Source of the DNA: Candidula unifasciata
Taxonomy: Eukaryota > Mollusca > Gastropoda > Stylommatophora > Geomitridae
Direction: 5' to 3'
Length of the DNA stretch: 64,000 nucleotides
Assembly (NCBI GenBank): GCA_905116865.2
Contig: CAJHNH020004557.1
Coordinates: forward strand, 1,434,265 to 1,498,264
Both the position numbers and the translations under genes were made by a program. Under the pieces are notes generated by a model. It saw nothing but the letters and a program-made list of their open reading frames with translations. It was not told the origin of the DNA and did no database searches. Positions 54,598 to 64,000 of the stretch are shown here, piece by piece (positions within the stretch are counted from its first letter, which is position 1; every line of letters begins with the position of its first letter).

Positions 54598-54630
54598 TGT
54601 GCTGATGAAGGCTTCATGGCCGCAACGTTC
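54598..54630 (+). ncRNA. Hammerhead-like core in Penelope-like 3' region (degenerate)
   Basis: CTGATGA (54602-54608), then GGC (54610-54612), a 6-base loop, GCC (54619-54621) and GCAACG. Hammerhead ribozymes have CUGANGA, stem II, GAAA; the second core strand is GCAA here, so activity is unlikely. A sister copy at 21806-21840 has the exact GAAAC side but a decayed CTGATGA side. Confidence 0.4.
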
Positions 54631-54714
54631 ACGCTTTGTTTGTTACATTGTGAAGCTTGCTGGTGTACTTTTCGTTCGGTTTTATATCTTCTCCCGGTAT
54701 ATTATACAGAGACC

Positions 54715-55035
54715 ATATTACAAACAAAGAGATTCGCCATATAATTATACAACATATTGGCAACTATGAATCTCTTTTAACTACAGTAAAAAGGCGAAAA
54801 ATGCAATGGGGTGGACATGTAATAAGATCTTACGGCCTTTTAAAAACAATACTGCAGGGCTCAGTCAAGGGAAAGAAAAGAAGAGGCAGACCAAGAAAGA
54901 CTTGGTTACATAACCTGACTGACTGGACAGGCCTCCAACCATGAAGTCCGTCGCAACTGAGCGCCAAATGTGGATAGAGCTGATCAGACAGTCAACAGAA
55001 ACTGGTGACCCAACGACACGCAGTGTTACAGGATG
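54715..55035 (+). mobile_element. LINE RT C-terminal fragment
   Basis: NKEIRHIIIQHIGNYESLLT, TTVKRRKMQWGGHVIRSYGL, KTILQGSVKGKKRRGRPRKT W and LTDWTGLQP; a widespread invertebrate LINE tail. Continues out of frame to about 55035. Confidence 0.88.
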
Positions 55036-55229
55036 ATGAAGATGAGTTTGTTGCACGTGCTTATTTTTTCTACCCTTTCTTAGCCTTTCTCTCCTCCGTT
55101 TTACCTTTTATTTTTTGGAACTTCCCTAGTGGGCTTACTTGAAAGTCGACTACAGCCACTACTATTGTTGCAGCTATTATTCCACAACTATTAGTTCTGT
55201 TGTTGCTGATGTTACTACTGTTGTAGGCA

Positions 55230-55296
55230 TTGATGTTGCTTTCGCTGCTATACGACTGCTATCCCTAATACCGCTAACATAACTACTACTACTACC

Positions 55297-55343
<47 letters not shown>

Positions 55344-55346
55344 AAA

Positions 55347-55406
<60 letters not shown>

Positions 55407-55418
55407 TACTAGTAGAGG

Positions 55419-55454
<36 letters not shown>

Positions 55455-55457
55455 AAA

Positions 55458-55502
<45 letters not shown>

Positions 55503-55530
55503 TACTACTAGTAGTAGTAGTAGTACTACC
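55230..55530. repeat. (TAC)n trinucleotide array
   Basis: Several hundred bases of TAC units with ACC, AAATAC and TTC variants. The long Ser- and Val-rich frames across it are array translations, not genes. Confidence 0.95.
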
Positions 55531-55534
55531 AGCA

Positions 55535-55690
55535 AGTCTTTTACAGAACGTCACTCTCTTCACGGCACGCCTGAAAGTATCCCTGTCCCTAGCCAGCTCT
55601 CCGGTCCTATGTGCTTTCAATGCCAATGAATCTTCAATGTCCTGTATCCATCTTCGTGACGGTCGACCCCTGCCTCGCCTTCCACAAACT
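55535..55690 (-). mobile_element. LINE tail (GRRGRGRP type), distal part
   Basis: Minus strand encodes VCGRRGRGRPSRRWIQDIED, SLALKAHRTGELARDRDTFR and RAVKRVTFCKRLAG. The part that should precede it is at 56145-56390 on the same strand, so the element is split. Confidence 0.85.
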
Positions 55691-56144
55691 GCACCCCCCA
55701 CACCGTATTTTCCAAATAAGTTGGTAAGAAACAACACACAGTTTATGTTAGCTTTACAAAATCGTTCACAATAAACGAACAAAGGACGTTGCCGGGATTA
55801 GCCTTCATCAGCACATAAAGAACAATACAGTATACATACACAAATATGCTCTAACTATGAAGTGACTACATGGGACTAATGTACACAATAAATGATACTC
55901 ATCTGTGTTCCTGGCGAAAAACTTCCTTCAAAAGGATGTCAAGGACAGGTACTGGCGTATTTATCAGCAACACACGGACGGGGAGCAAAAAAAAGGGTTC
56001 ACTAGCACTAGGAAATGGACGGAGTAGACGCCCACAAACAGCGTACACTGAGTGTCTAAAGAGGGAGGGGTTGGCCAATAAGGCGTGACCCGGGTTGGGT
56101 CGAGGGGATGACATTGGTCCATCTCATGGAATTAAAGTGGTGCC
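55691..56144 (-). mobile_element. Insertion splitting the LINE; includes Penelope-like 3' end
   Basis: About 450 bp between the two LINE pieces. 55790-55830 on the minus strand has GTGCTGATGAAGGCTAATCC then CGGCAACGTCC, as in the Penelope-like 3' region at 54600. The remainder (55860-56140) is not recognised. Exact ends and target duplication not resolved. Confidence 0.55.
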
Positions 56145-56390
56145 TGTGCAAGCCACCACGACGCTTGATGCGGCCAAAATACTTCAACTTTCTGTGACAG
56201 GATGCTGTTTATTAACCAGTTCTCCCTGATGTTCAACTCGTTTTTAATGTCTATATTTTCCTCTTCCTAATCCATAGTATTCTAAGAATTTTTCTATAAC
56301 ATTTAAATTCAAAAGCTCCAGTCTTTTTCCACAGTGACTGAGTGAGAGTCCAGGACTCGCAACCGTAAGTTGCCACAGGAAAAATGCATG
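56145..56390 (-). mobile_element. LINE RT tail, proximal part
   Basis: Minus strand encodes PVATYGCESWTLTQSLWKKT, FEFKCYRKILRILWIRKRK and RKLKYFGRIKRRGG, which continues logically into the piece at 55535-55690. Confidence 0.8.
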
Positions 56391-56404
56391 ATCTCAAGAT
56401 TTTT

Positions 56405-56530
56405 ACTTTAATTACTACTGTTGCTGCTGCTGCTACTACTACTGCTACTGCTGCTGCTGCTGTTGCTGTTATTATTACCCACCACCGTCTTTACTGCTGT
56501 AACTACTACTACAGCTACTGGGGGAGGGAC
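56405..56530. repeat. CTG/CTA trinucleotide tract
   Basis: Interrupted (CTG)n and (CTA)n units; Leu- or Ser-rich frames are artefacts. Confidence 0.85.
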
Positions 56531-56564
56531 GGTGATGGGGGTGAAGTTAACTGCGACAGTAAAG

Positions 56565-56650
56565 GCATTTCGTTTGATTTCCACTGGCACAGGAACGGAG
56601 CAAGTATGGGGAAACCCGATTGTTGTGAAGATAAAACCTCGACTAAGGTA
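56565..56650 (+). mobile_element. 3' fragment related to the 2.1-kb element
   Basis: GGCACAGGAACGGAGCAAGT, ATGGGGAAACCCGATTGTTG, TGAAGATAAAA parallel the end of the element at 36280-36335 (GGCACAGGAGCGGAGCAAGG, GGGTGACCCGTTTGCTATGA, AGCTGAAATTAAA). No octamer tail is left. Confidence 0.6.
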
Positions 56651-56654
56651 ACGT

Positions 56655-57940
56655 ACGCCTGCAATGCCAATAATAAATGCTTGAAATCTCTGATCTGAAA
56701 CACGGGGCAGATCGTTAATAAACCACTGAAACGCTGGGGTGAGTGGGGTGATAACACCGAAACAGTTCTTTCAAAAATCTGATAGTCAGCACAACCTGTT
56801 GAGCGTTAGTCAGTTACTATCTCCACCTGGCTTGACCTACTGGGTGACAGGCACTTTCGACTACCACGTGTTTTCCTGCATGTCCTGTCTCACCCCAGAT
56901 ATCCCAAACTTCTGTTTCATTCGTTGGTCCTACGGCTAGAGCCCACCCACCCATCCATTTCCCTAATCCGATGTTAACAGTTGTCACATTGCCTCGTCAA
57001 GTAAGGTAACTAAATCTTTGCAAACAAACACGCACAACTCGCCTGGCTTCAAAATCTTATGCTCGACACGTTCACAATGAGAAGATTCAGCTAAATTAAT
57101 TTAGTTTTCTTAAATGGATGTCAGAAAACTTAAAGGAAACTCCACTGTAGAGAAACTCTGTCCATAAATTCATAAGGCCAGCCATGCAAGTCACGAAACC
57201 CAGCGGCGGGGTTTCATTGAATGCCGGGTCAGACCAACATTTGAATGCTGTGTAGGAGCACCCCATTCATCAGCTAGGGTGGGACCACTCTAGGCGTGTC
57301 GTCTTATATTTACCCATTACACCTTACAGCAGCTAGAGACACACTTGATCAACAGTTGAGTTGATTAGGATATGTTACAATGACATCGATGGAGCAAAAG
57401 GTAAGCTGTTGTAACTGAAAACTAAATGATGTCAGATTTTTTTTCCACCTCAGGAGCCATACGCACGATATCTTATTTAATATTTTTTTCTTAAGGGCGA
57501 TCCATGTCCCGCTTATTTGTTTGTTTGAAATGTGAACCTGTCTAAACTGTGACTAATTATGGGAGGCGTCATAAATAGAGTGATGGTCGTCGAGCTAATA
57601 CTGAAAACGAAATAACCAAGAAGTGTTATGATTCTGTTATTCTTTAAGACATAAGGATTAAGTATGTGTGATAGTTTCAGTTTTGTAGTTAGCTATTCCT
57701 TTTAAATGGTTTGATAAAGATGTGGTTCAAGCAGTCACTCTTATGATTTGCGCATCGTTCATTTCGTGGAACTTTCTGCATTGTACTTCTGTATTTATTC
57801 GTTTTGGAATATATGAACCCTGTAAATTGATTGGAAGTTCTGGATACAAAAGAAAGAAGTAAATATAAGATGGGTTACACAACCATGCAACAAATAAATA
57901 TAAATCTTTAGTTAAACTCAAGAGGATCGACGTAATTGCT
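56655..57940. other. No gene recognised
   Basis: About 1.3 kb without assignable repeats or exons. A tiny ATG frame with a perfect donor (ACAATGACATCGATGGAGCA then AAAGGTAAGC, 57379-57405) could be a first exon, but nothing supports it downstream. Confidence 0.4.
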
Positions 57941-57944
57941 TCGA

Positions 57945-58135
57945 GTGTTATCCAGTTTGGTTCCGTCTTTTTGCATAACGATTAGCTGCCCGTCGACAGC
58001 GTCGCACAAAGCACAAGTGCCGTAGTCCCAGTGACGACCTCCACTGATCTTGGTTAAAATGATCAGCGCTCGTAAACTGAACGATGTGTTATTGGAACGA
58101 ATTTACAGTAGAAAGGAAAACGGTTAGACCACGGG
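57945..58135 (+). mobile_element. Dispersed repeat family V, copy 5
   Basis: TGGTTCCGTCTTTTTGCATA, GACAGCGTCGCACAAAGCAC, AGTCCCAGTGACGACCTCCA, CTCGTAAACTGAACGATGTG. Confidence 0.65.
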
Positions 58136-58815
58136 GGTGTCTCAAGTGGCATAAGACCAGGTTCCTGCGTCCCTGATTACATGCCACATCGTTATTTCCG
58201 AACACTTGAGACTGCTAGTACAGGAAGTCAGTGACGCCAAATGTAATGCTTTTTGATGAATTGTTTTTAGGTTTTGTTTCCCCGGTAACTCTTCATTCAT
58301 GAGGAAACATGGTAAATGTTGTCAGTCTATTTTTACTCTCTTCATTTTCATTAACTTGCTTTGTTGTTGTTGTTGAGCGATGTGGGGGAAAAACAATTTG
58401 CTGATAAGCCCTGGATGATATGCTGTGTGATCATAATGATAATCGACTTCACTGCACATTGAGCATTCAAATGCCTGCTCAGTCTTCCAATGCAGCAGCC
58501 ACCACAACGTATTTCTACTGATTGTTCCTATGAGAAGTTTTTAATGTCTCCTAAATGGTTTGCCACTCAAAGCTGAATGGGTAGCACTCGATAACTGCAA
58601 TCATTCCGTGTGTAGGTATAATTTCAATGAATCCACATTCTCCTTGTGGTCCTTTGTTGTCATGACAGTAATGCTGTATTTACACGATATGTTTACAAGG
58701 GCGTATGCCTGTTTGTAAGTGTGTCTGTTTAGTTTTGTTTGCGAATATGGTTATTAATTACGCTAGTTGATATACTGCCAATTTATTTTTTCAACTGCCC
58801 CACCCGAACTGACTG
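58136..58815. other. No feature recognised
   Basis: No supported coding frame or repeat. Confidence 0.5.
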
Positions 58816-58819
58816 AACA

Positions 58820-59050
58820 GTTTCCCCGAAATTACCAGTTTCACTTTGAAGTAATGGCGCTGCAAGGAGTTACCGGGGGAACTGGCCAACGCTCGGCACT
58901 TAAGGGAGATACAGTCAGACTGGTTTCATCAGAATTGGAACTGTTGGCTTGCTGCTGAAGATGGGGACGAGCTCTTATGGGAGTGTCCCGAGAGCTTTGA
59001 ATGTCGATTTTTAGTTCAACATTCCTAGAAGTGAGGAGATGATATTGATT
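58820..59050 (+). mobile_element. LINE CPECC-type tail fragment
   Basis: MALQGVTGGTGQRSAL parallels [16 protein letters not shown] at 6727; the Cys end reads ALMGVSRELCRF out of frame near 58970-59010. Decayed. Confidence 0.7.
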
Positions 59051-59310
59051 TCATGGCTGGATTTACCCGACAGAATAAATAGACATACATTGACCGGCAC
59101 TCATAGAAAGAAGAAGAAAGATACGGTACACTAGACAATATAATAACAGAAAGGTAGAGTTTACCTTGCCGGGAGGTTAACCTGCCACCTGCAAGTGACA
59201 AAAGCGCCTCTCTGTAAGAACAAGAGCACTAAGACACATGACCAGCTAGGTACTCATAAAAAAGGGGTCTTCAAAAGCCATGTCTATCGCACAGCTTAAA
59301 CTCACAACTT

Positions 59311-59740
59311 CAAGTGAGGGTTCTGGAGCTCCGTTATTGGGGAAGCAAGAATATACCCACTGCCTTCTCAAGAAGCAAGTCGTAAGAGTCGACTGACTGG
59401 GAGCTTCCTTCAGAGTCGGAGTGCATTTGTCTGAGAGGCAGAGAATCAACAGTCTCCATACAAAATGTCATATCTCTGTAAAGCGGATGTGCACATCTGG
59501 TAATCTGGTAATCCTAGTTTCAGCTTCATAGCAAACGGGTCACCCCACAGATGCTCCGCTCCTGTGCCAACGAAAAACAAACGCAGCTCACAGTGTCACG
59601 CCATGCACTCAACTCAGAAGCTGGGCGACGAAACTACATCCTTACTCAGGATCTGTAATAAGACCAAAATGCCAAGGGTGGACGAACGACCAGCACTTTC
59701 CGTCGGACTTTACAGCTGGTGAACGTGAAGAAGAATAACC
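59311..59740 (+). mobile_element. GAA-tailed repeat interrupted by the deleted 2.1-kb element
   Basis: Head GGGTTCTGGAGCTCCGTTAT, GTCGTAAGAGTCGACTGACT, ATTTGTCTGAGAGGCAGAGA, ACAGTCTCCATAC, GCGGATGTGCACA up to 59493; resumes at about 59646 with TTACTCAGGATCTG, AAGACCAAAATGCC, GTGGACGAACGACCAGCAC, TTTACAGCTGGTGAACGTGA AGAAG. Confidence 0.85.
59494..59645 (-). mobile_element. 2.1-kb element, short deleted copy
   Basis: Plus strand reads TCTGGTAATCTGGTAATCCT, AGCTTCATAGCAAACGGGTC, CTCCGCTCCTGTGCCAACGA as at 10890-10980, then jumps at CGAAAAACA to CGCAGCTCACAGTGTCACGC (equal to 11290 onward) and ends at GACGAAACTAC. About 300 bases are missing at a CGAAAAAC word present on both sides in the longer copy. 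Also 5'-truncated. Confidence 0.88.
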
Positions 59741-59804
59741 CACAACTAAGGAAGATTACGGGCAGAATTCGTCTTAAACCAATGAAACAGTACCATAGGT
59801 TAGC

Positions 59805-59824
59805 AGTAGCAGCAGCAGTAGTAA

Positions 59825-59864
<40 letters not shown>

Positions 59865-59865
59865 T

Positions 59866-59936
<71 letters not shown>

Positions 59937-60020
59937 TGTAGTAGTAGTAGTAGTTGTTGTTGTTGTAGCAGCATCGGTAGTATTGGTGGTGGTAGTGGTG
60001 GTGGTAGTAGACAACGACGA
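59805..60020. repeat. (GTA)n trinucleotide array
   Basis: About 200 bases of GTA with occasional GCA, GTT and GTG units. Val-, Thr- and Leu-rich frames across it are artefacts. Confidence 0.96.
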
Positions 60021-60490
60021 AGAAGAAGCAGCAGCAGAAGAAGAACGTACTCGAAGTCTATTACCCGAAGTCTATTATTTCGTACAATTTAACAAATTTA
60101 TTTGCAGACAATTGTTTATTGGCTGTGATTGCCAAATGAGACAATTATATCAAGCCAAACCAAACACCCCACTGGACCCATTAGAGAAACATGAAGTGGG
60201 TCCACAAGTATTTCTACACCACATTTAGGGCAGGTTTTTGTTGGTTTCAGCGAACGCTAGGGCAAACCTGTTTGGTGATCATGTGACACAATAACAGTTG
60301 AATGAATGTACATACGATTGTGCTGTGAAGTTTTCGATGGACACAGCTGAACCTGTTCATCGCCCCTGTTTGTGTATGGTAGAGGGTCAGACACTTACAA
60401 ATCACAGGGGAAAGGGAGCCAAGTATTGTTAATTGCACAATAATAATAAAAATAATAATAATGTAATAATAATAATTATCTGCACATGAA
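60021..60490. other. No gene recognised
   Basis: Includes (AAT)n-rich sequence at 60438-60478 immediately before the LINE fragment. Confidence 0.5.
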
Positions 60491-60494
60491 AGCT

Positions 60495-61435
60495 AACAGA
60501 TGCATTTGAAATAAAAACAGGTGTGCGACAGGGATGTCTTTTGTCGCCTCTCTTATTTTTACTGGCTATAGACTGGACTATGAAAACAGTAACTGCTAAC
60601 ACCAAGAATGGAATTCAGTGGACCCCTACAAAACAGCTTGATGATCTGGACTTCGCTGATGATATTGCTCTTCTGTCCCATTCACGGAATCAGATGCAAG
60701 ATAAATTAAATATATTTGATGCGAGATCACAGCAGCTTGGTCTGAAAATCCATAAAGGAAAGACAAAGATAATGAGAGTAAATCAGGCAAATAGTAATGT
60801 GGTTTCTCTTAATGGCACCCCACTCCAAGACGTGGAGTCGTACACCTTTTTAGGCAGTAATGTAGATAAAGATGGAGGAACTGATAGAGATATTAAAATA
60901 AGAATACAAAAGGCAAGAGGGGCTTTCATAGCACTAGGGAATTTATGGAGGTTAAAAGAAATTAAAAGAAATACTAAACTAAAAATTTTTAATTCTAATG
61001 TCAAATCTGTACTATTGTATGGGGCGGAAACATGGAGAACAACCAAGGCAATTACTAATAAATTACAGACATTCATTAACTGGTGCCTGCGCAGAATAGA
61101 GGGAATAAAATGGTATGATAAAATAACTAATGTAGAACTTTAGGAGAGAACTTAACAGGCTCCAGTGGACCAAGAGGTGAGGAAAAGACGCTGGCGTTGG
61201 ATAGGACACACACTGAGAAAACAGGAGAACAGCATAACTAGAATGTCTTTGCATTGGAATCCACAGGGGCATAGGCATAAAGGAAGGCCCAAAAACACAT
61301 AGAGAAGAGAGCTGGAGAGTGAGGTTAGAAAGATTGGGAGGACATGGGGAGAGCTCCATGCAATGGCGAAGGATAGAACGACTTGGCGTGAGTTGGTTGA
61401 GGGCCTGTACTCCATTGGGGGATAGAAAGGCAGAA
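60495..61435 (+). mobile_element. LINE reverse transcriptase, C-terminal half, motif FADD kept
   Basis: From DAFEIKTGVRQGCLLSPLLF (palm RQG motif; the frame is open from about 60495) through DLDFADDIALLSHS (intact catalytic FADD), QLGLKIHKGKTKIM, YTFLGSNVDKDGGTDRDIKI, VLLYGAETWRTTKAITNKLQ to a stop at 61141-61143. It resumes out of frame: [53 protein letters not shown]. One stop, one frameshift. 5'-truncated (no fingers, no endonuclease). Followed directly by a GAA array. Confidence 0.93.
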
Positions 61436-61490
61436 GAAGAAGAAGAAGAAGAAGAAGAAGAAGAAGAAGAAGAAGAAGAAGAAGAAGAAG
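61433..61490. repeat. (GAA)n tail of the LINE
   Basis: About 19 uninterrupted GAA units at the 3' end of the LINE, most likely grown from the element's own GAA tail. Confidence 0.93.
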
Positions 61491-61574
61491 ACATGACCGA
61501 TAATTCTGTTAACAATAACATTTGTAAGCATATTCTTTAAAAAATACCTTCCTACATAATTAGAACAGGAAACC

Positions 61575-61645
61575 GGGGGGGGGGGGGGGGGGGGGGGTTC
61601 GAAGGAAACTGGCGCCTTCGAAGGAAACTGGCGCCTTCAGGCCCT
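61575..61645. repeat. Poly-G tract followed by a 20-bp direct repeat
   Basis: About 30 consecutive G, then TTCGAAGGAAACTGGCGCC twice in tandem. Confidence 0.9.
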
Positions 61646-62285
61646 CACAAATTGTCTACTCGGGAAGAAAAAGGAAGGTTGGAATAGAGCATCTAGTGCC
61701 TAGCAACCAGGAGCTAGATTTTGTGTCCGTCTCTGTGTGTGTTAATGCGTATATTATATTTCATATGAGTTAGCTACCTCCGACACAAAGGTTCTACCCC
61801 ACTCCCCCTCTCTCTCTCTCTCTTTCTATCTCTCTCTCTCTCTCTCTCTCTCTTTCTGTGTATGTGTGTGTCCGTGTGCTGTATTTATTGTAGGTTAGCT
61901 TTGTCCAGCAACATTTACCGAAGAAATCATTATGTAAGAAAAAATAAACACCTGCTGCAGTACTAAATGCATATTTAAGACTCGACATTAAAGCACACCA
62001 TGTATATCCATAGATGATCCGTCTCCTGCTGCAAATACCTTAAGATGTAGATGCTAACTGTTCTAGTAGAATAATGGTTACACACACGTCAAATTCTTCC
62101 TCTCATACGCCTTCCTTGCCCGATCCATGCTTGATTTCAAATTCGCACATATTTACTTGATTTATTTAATCTAACATTATATCTATCGTCAAAATTCGTT
62201 CATAAATAGTCTTAAGAATGTCTCGCTTGTACAAAACAAGTTATCCTTTAGCTACCACTTTTGTGAGCAACAAATCGATCTTTGG
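61646..62285. other. No gene recognised; (CT)n at 61808-61855
   Basis: Contains a CT/TC microsatellite at about 61804-61855 followed by TGTGTATGTGTGTG. No coding support. Confidence 0.6.
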
Positions 62286-62649
62286 CTATCCTCCGAATAA
62301 CGGTCCAAATTATCGAGGCCGAAAATATACCCTAACAAGGCCTCAGTCACATGTCAATTGCGAACTTCCGGGGACTATACAGCCGAGAGTATCTCCCACG
62401 CTGCTACGCGCGGCGTTGATTGGGGCTAAACTAGAAGGAAGCTGCAGGAGATGCGGTATCTTCTCCTCGTGAGTCCCATCCATCTAGTTTAGCCCCAATC
62501 CACGCCGCGCGTAGCAGTGTGAGAGCTACTCTCGGCGGTGGCGGAAGTCGCCGGAAGTGCGCAATTTAAGTCGCCGGAGACATGTGACGGAGGCCCTGTT
62601 AGGGTATATTTTCGGCCTCGATAGTTTGGGACCGTTAATGGGAGGATAG
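62286..62649. repeat. Long inverted repeat (foldback), arms about 150 and 167 bp
   Basis: Left arm 62286-62435 and right arm 62483-62649 are reverse complements with moderate divergence: CTATCCTCC/GGAGGATAG, CGAGGCCGAAAATATACCCT / AGGGTATATTTTCGGCCTCG, CGCGCGGCGTTGATTGGGGC / GCCCCAATCCACGCCGCGCG. Loop about 47 bp. The right arm has about 15 extra bases (GTGGCGGAAGTCGCC region). Frames in both arms share PNYRGRKYTLT only because the arms are copies. GC-richer than its surroundings. Confidence 0.93.
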
Positions 62650-62829
62650 CCCGCTCTTTTATTCCCTCGCACTCCTGCATATCCCGACCAGTATATTCCT
62701 GTGAGTCCCAGTTCATGTTGACTTCTTGGTGCTTGGGATCAATTTATGCCACAGAGATGTGTCGTCTACTCTGTCTTCGTCAGCACTGACTGAGAATTAA
62801 CCACTATAATTCCTCTGGCAACTCTATCA

Positions 62830-62930
62830 ATAGGGTGACTATAAGTCTCGTTTTTACGGGAAAGTCCCGTTTTTGTGTGCTCCCTGCCGTCCCGTGATGC
62901 CCCGGAAAGGTTATAGTTGTCTGGTTTTAT
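62830..62930. mobile_element. Possible short MITE
   Basis: AGGGTGACTATAAGTCTCGT at the left and GGTTATAGTTGTCTGG at the right form a loose inverted pair around GTTTTTACGGGAAAGTCCCG. It resembles hAT-type short elements with AGGGTGAC ends. Weak. Confidence 0.3.
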
Positions 62931-63360
62931 TAAAATCAAGTAGTAAGATCGAAAAAAAGAACACACACTTGTAGTTATATCTATTGACGTTATTAGATTT
63001 CATTGTTTTAGATACTTTTAATGACTGAACTGTGATGTGTTGATAAGAATGATCATCGTAGCGTGCTTTATTCTAGTGCAGTTGCATGCCATTTTGTTTC
63101 CTTTACTTCAATGGCTCGCCTTGAAGGAGACGGGCACCAACCAGGTCAGATTTTTTTCTGCTTCGCCACACGACGGGCCTAGCAAGCCGGCAGTGGTGTT
63201 TTGATCGCTACTGTTCTAGAATCATTGAATTATGACAGAAAACCACGACACTAGTGGCTACAACCTGGTATCAGTGAGCCCACAAAGGAAGAAGAAGAAT
63301 TCTTGACTGAAGTTGTTCGGGTTTTAATATTGAGCCAGTGGTTAACCCCTTCACTCCGGT
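62931..63360. other. No feature recognised
   Basis: No supported coding frame. A GAAGAAGAAGAAT stretch at 63288-63300 is isolated. Confidence 0.5.
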
Positions 63361-63363
63361 AAC

Positions 63364-63364
<1 letters not shown>

Positions 63365-63446
<82 letters not shown>
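63365..63446. repeat. (GA)n microsatellite
   Basis: About 40 uninterrupted GA units. Confidence 0.97.
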
Positions 63447-63451
<5 letters not shown>

Positions 63452-63529
63452 GTTAGGTTCAACGGACAGGACGATTTGAAGTAAGTTGGTTTATTGCCTC
63501 TGCTCCATTTAGAGAATGGGGGAAAAAAG

Positions 63530-63556
63530 AATGGGGGGGGGGGGGGGGGGGGGGGG
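63530..63556. repeat. Poly-G tract
   Basis: Around 22-25 consecutive G followed by GAGAGAAGAAG. Confidence 0.9.
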
Positions 63557-63719
63557 AGAGAAGAAGAAACAGAAGAAGAATTGTTAAGTTTGAATGTGTC
63601 TCCTGTGTCCCACGATTACTAAACAAACGAGAAGATATTCAATAGCATTCTAAGGAGCATGAAATGTATAGATGACAGAGAAAAACCATAGAAAACATGC
63701 TAAAGAAGCACATCATTAT

Positions 63720-64000
63720 CATCAGCATTATCATCATCTTCATCCCTTTCTGCCATTAAATGTCGCAAAGTACTAGCAGTTTATTCATCCATTTCACTCT
63801 ATACTATGCAGTCCTTAAAATATCCTAGCTGGAATCCAGTCCAGCATTTCCCCCCTCAATTATCACGGTTCGTTTTGGTGTCCTCAAGGACTTTCGTTTT
63901 CTTTCAATCCATTTGTTTCCAGTTTCAATGCCTGTTTGGTGACCCTCTGCTCCTGTCTTCTCAGCATGTCAGAAGATATTGCAATCTTCGGTGTCTTAGC
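63720..64000 (-). mobile_element. LINE tail fragment, antisense, cut by the window end
   Basis: CATCATTATCATCAGCATTA, CTATACTATGCAGTCCTTAA, GAATCCAGTCCAGCA, TGGTGTCCTCAAGGACTTTC: related to 47240-47400. On the minus strand the reading is a stop-ridden RT tail. Confidence 0.5.

Noticed and set aside
55177..55782. 201-codon minus-strand frame with poly-Ser centre
   Set aside because: Chance fusion of a LINE tail (GRRGRGRP) with a trinucleotide array; not a gene.
57379..57405. Possible first coding exon (ATG ... AAAG GTAAGC)
   Set aside because: Only seven codons, no matching downstream exon in the window; such strings occur by chance.
59646..60228. Poly-Thr, poly-Val and poly-Leu frames
   Set aside because: Readings of one (GTA)n array on both strands.
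62218..62716. Two opposite frames sharing PNYRGRKYTLT as a possible gene pair
   Set aside because: The shared peptide follows from the two arms of an inverted repeat; no domain, no splice support.

Overview
The window is animal nuclear DNA: two intron-containing genes with canonical GT-AG splice sites lie in a dense background of non-LTR retrotransposon remnants, SINE-like repeats, MITEs, microsatellites and minisatellites. There are no bacterial-type operons, no CRISPR array and no rRNA or functional tRNA gene that I can see. The repeat landscape (tRNA-derived SINEs, RTE/jockey-like LINE tails, Penelope-like GIY-YIG remnants, SPIN-like hAT MITEs, very long GATA and poly-G tracts) and the gene sequences suggest a lophotrochozoan, most likely a mollusc. 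The species cannot be told from the sequence.

Two genes are supported, and they are divergent. On the minus strand, 13.6-30.5 kb, is a class I zinc histone deacetylase of HDAC8 type. Eight exons of the deacetylase domain keep all zinc and catalytic motifs. They are preceded by a 1,608-nt first exon that adds about 510 residues of unrecognised low-complexity sequence to the N-terminus, with repeated DPFDLS motifs. One short exon (expected between 26.3 and 28.9 kb) and the very last codons were not found with certainty. On the plus strand, 32.0-47.9 kb, is a complete seven-exon VTA1 (LIP5) gene encoding about 323 residues, the ESCRT-III/VPS4 cofactor. The roughly 1.5 kb between the two start codons contains a 5'-truncated LINE insertion bounded by an 11-bp target-site duplication.

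Layout. 0-5.4 kb: a direct duplication of a 2.0-2.35 kb segment, the copies differing mainly in GATA/GA array length. 5.4-13.5 kb: LINE, SINE and RNase H fragments, a 70-bp minisatellite, and a 2.1 kb non-coding retroelement with 11-bp target duplications. 13.5-30.5 kb: HDAC8, its introns full of repeats. 30.5-32.0 kb: divergent intergenic region. 32.0-47.9 kb: VTA1; intron 1 holds a nested set (LINE split by a piggyBac-like MITE and by a second, inverted copy of the 2.1 kb element), and intron 4 is largely a 26-bp minisatellite. 47.9-64.0 kb: gene-poor, with more LINE/SINE/Penelope fragments, trinucleotide arrays, a LINE fragment that keeps an FADD reverse-transcriptase motif, and a long inverted repeat at 62.3-62.6 kb.

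The two genes act in separate pathways (chromatin/cohesin deacetylation and endosomal sorting); nothing in the window links their functions beyond head-to-head placement. I found no convincing new multi-gene system. The most notable items are the N-terminally extended HDAC8, the 2.1 kb element family with an (ATTACCAG)n tail and an internally deleted relative, and several nested insertions whose order can be read directly.
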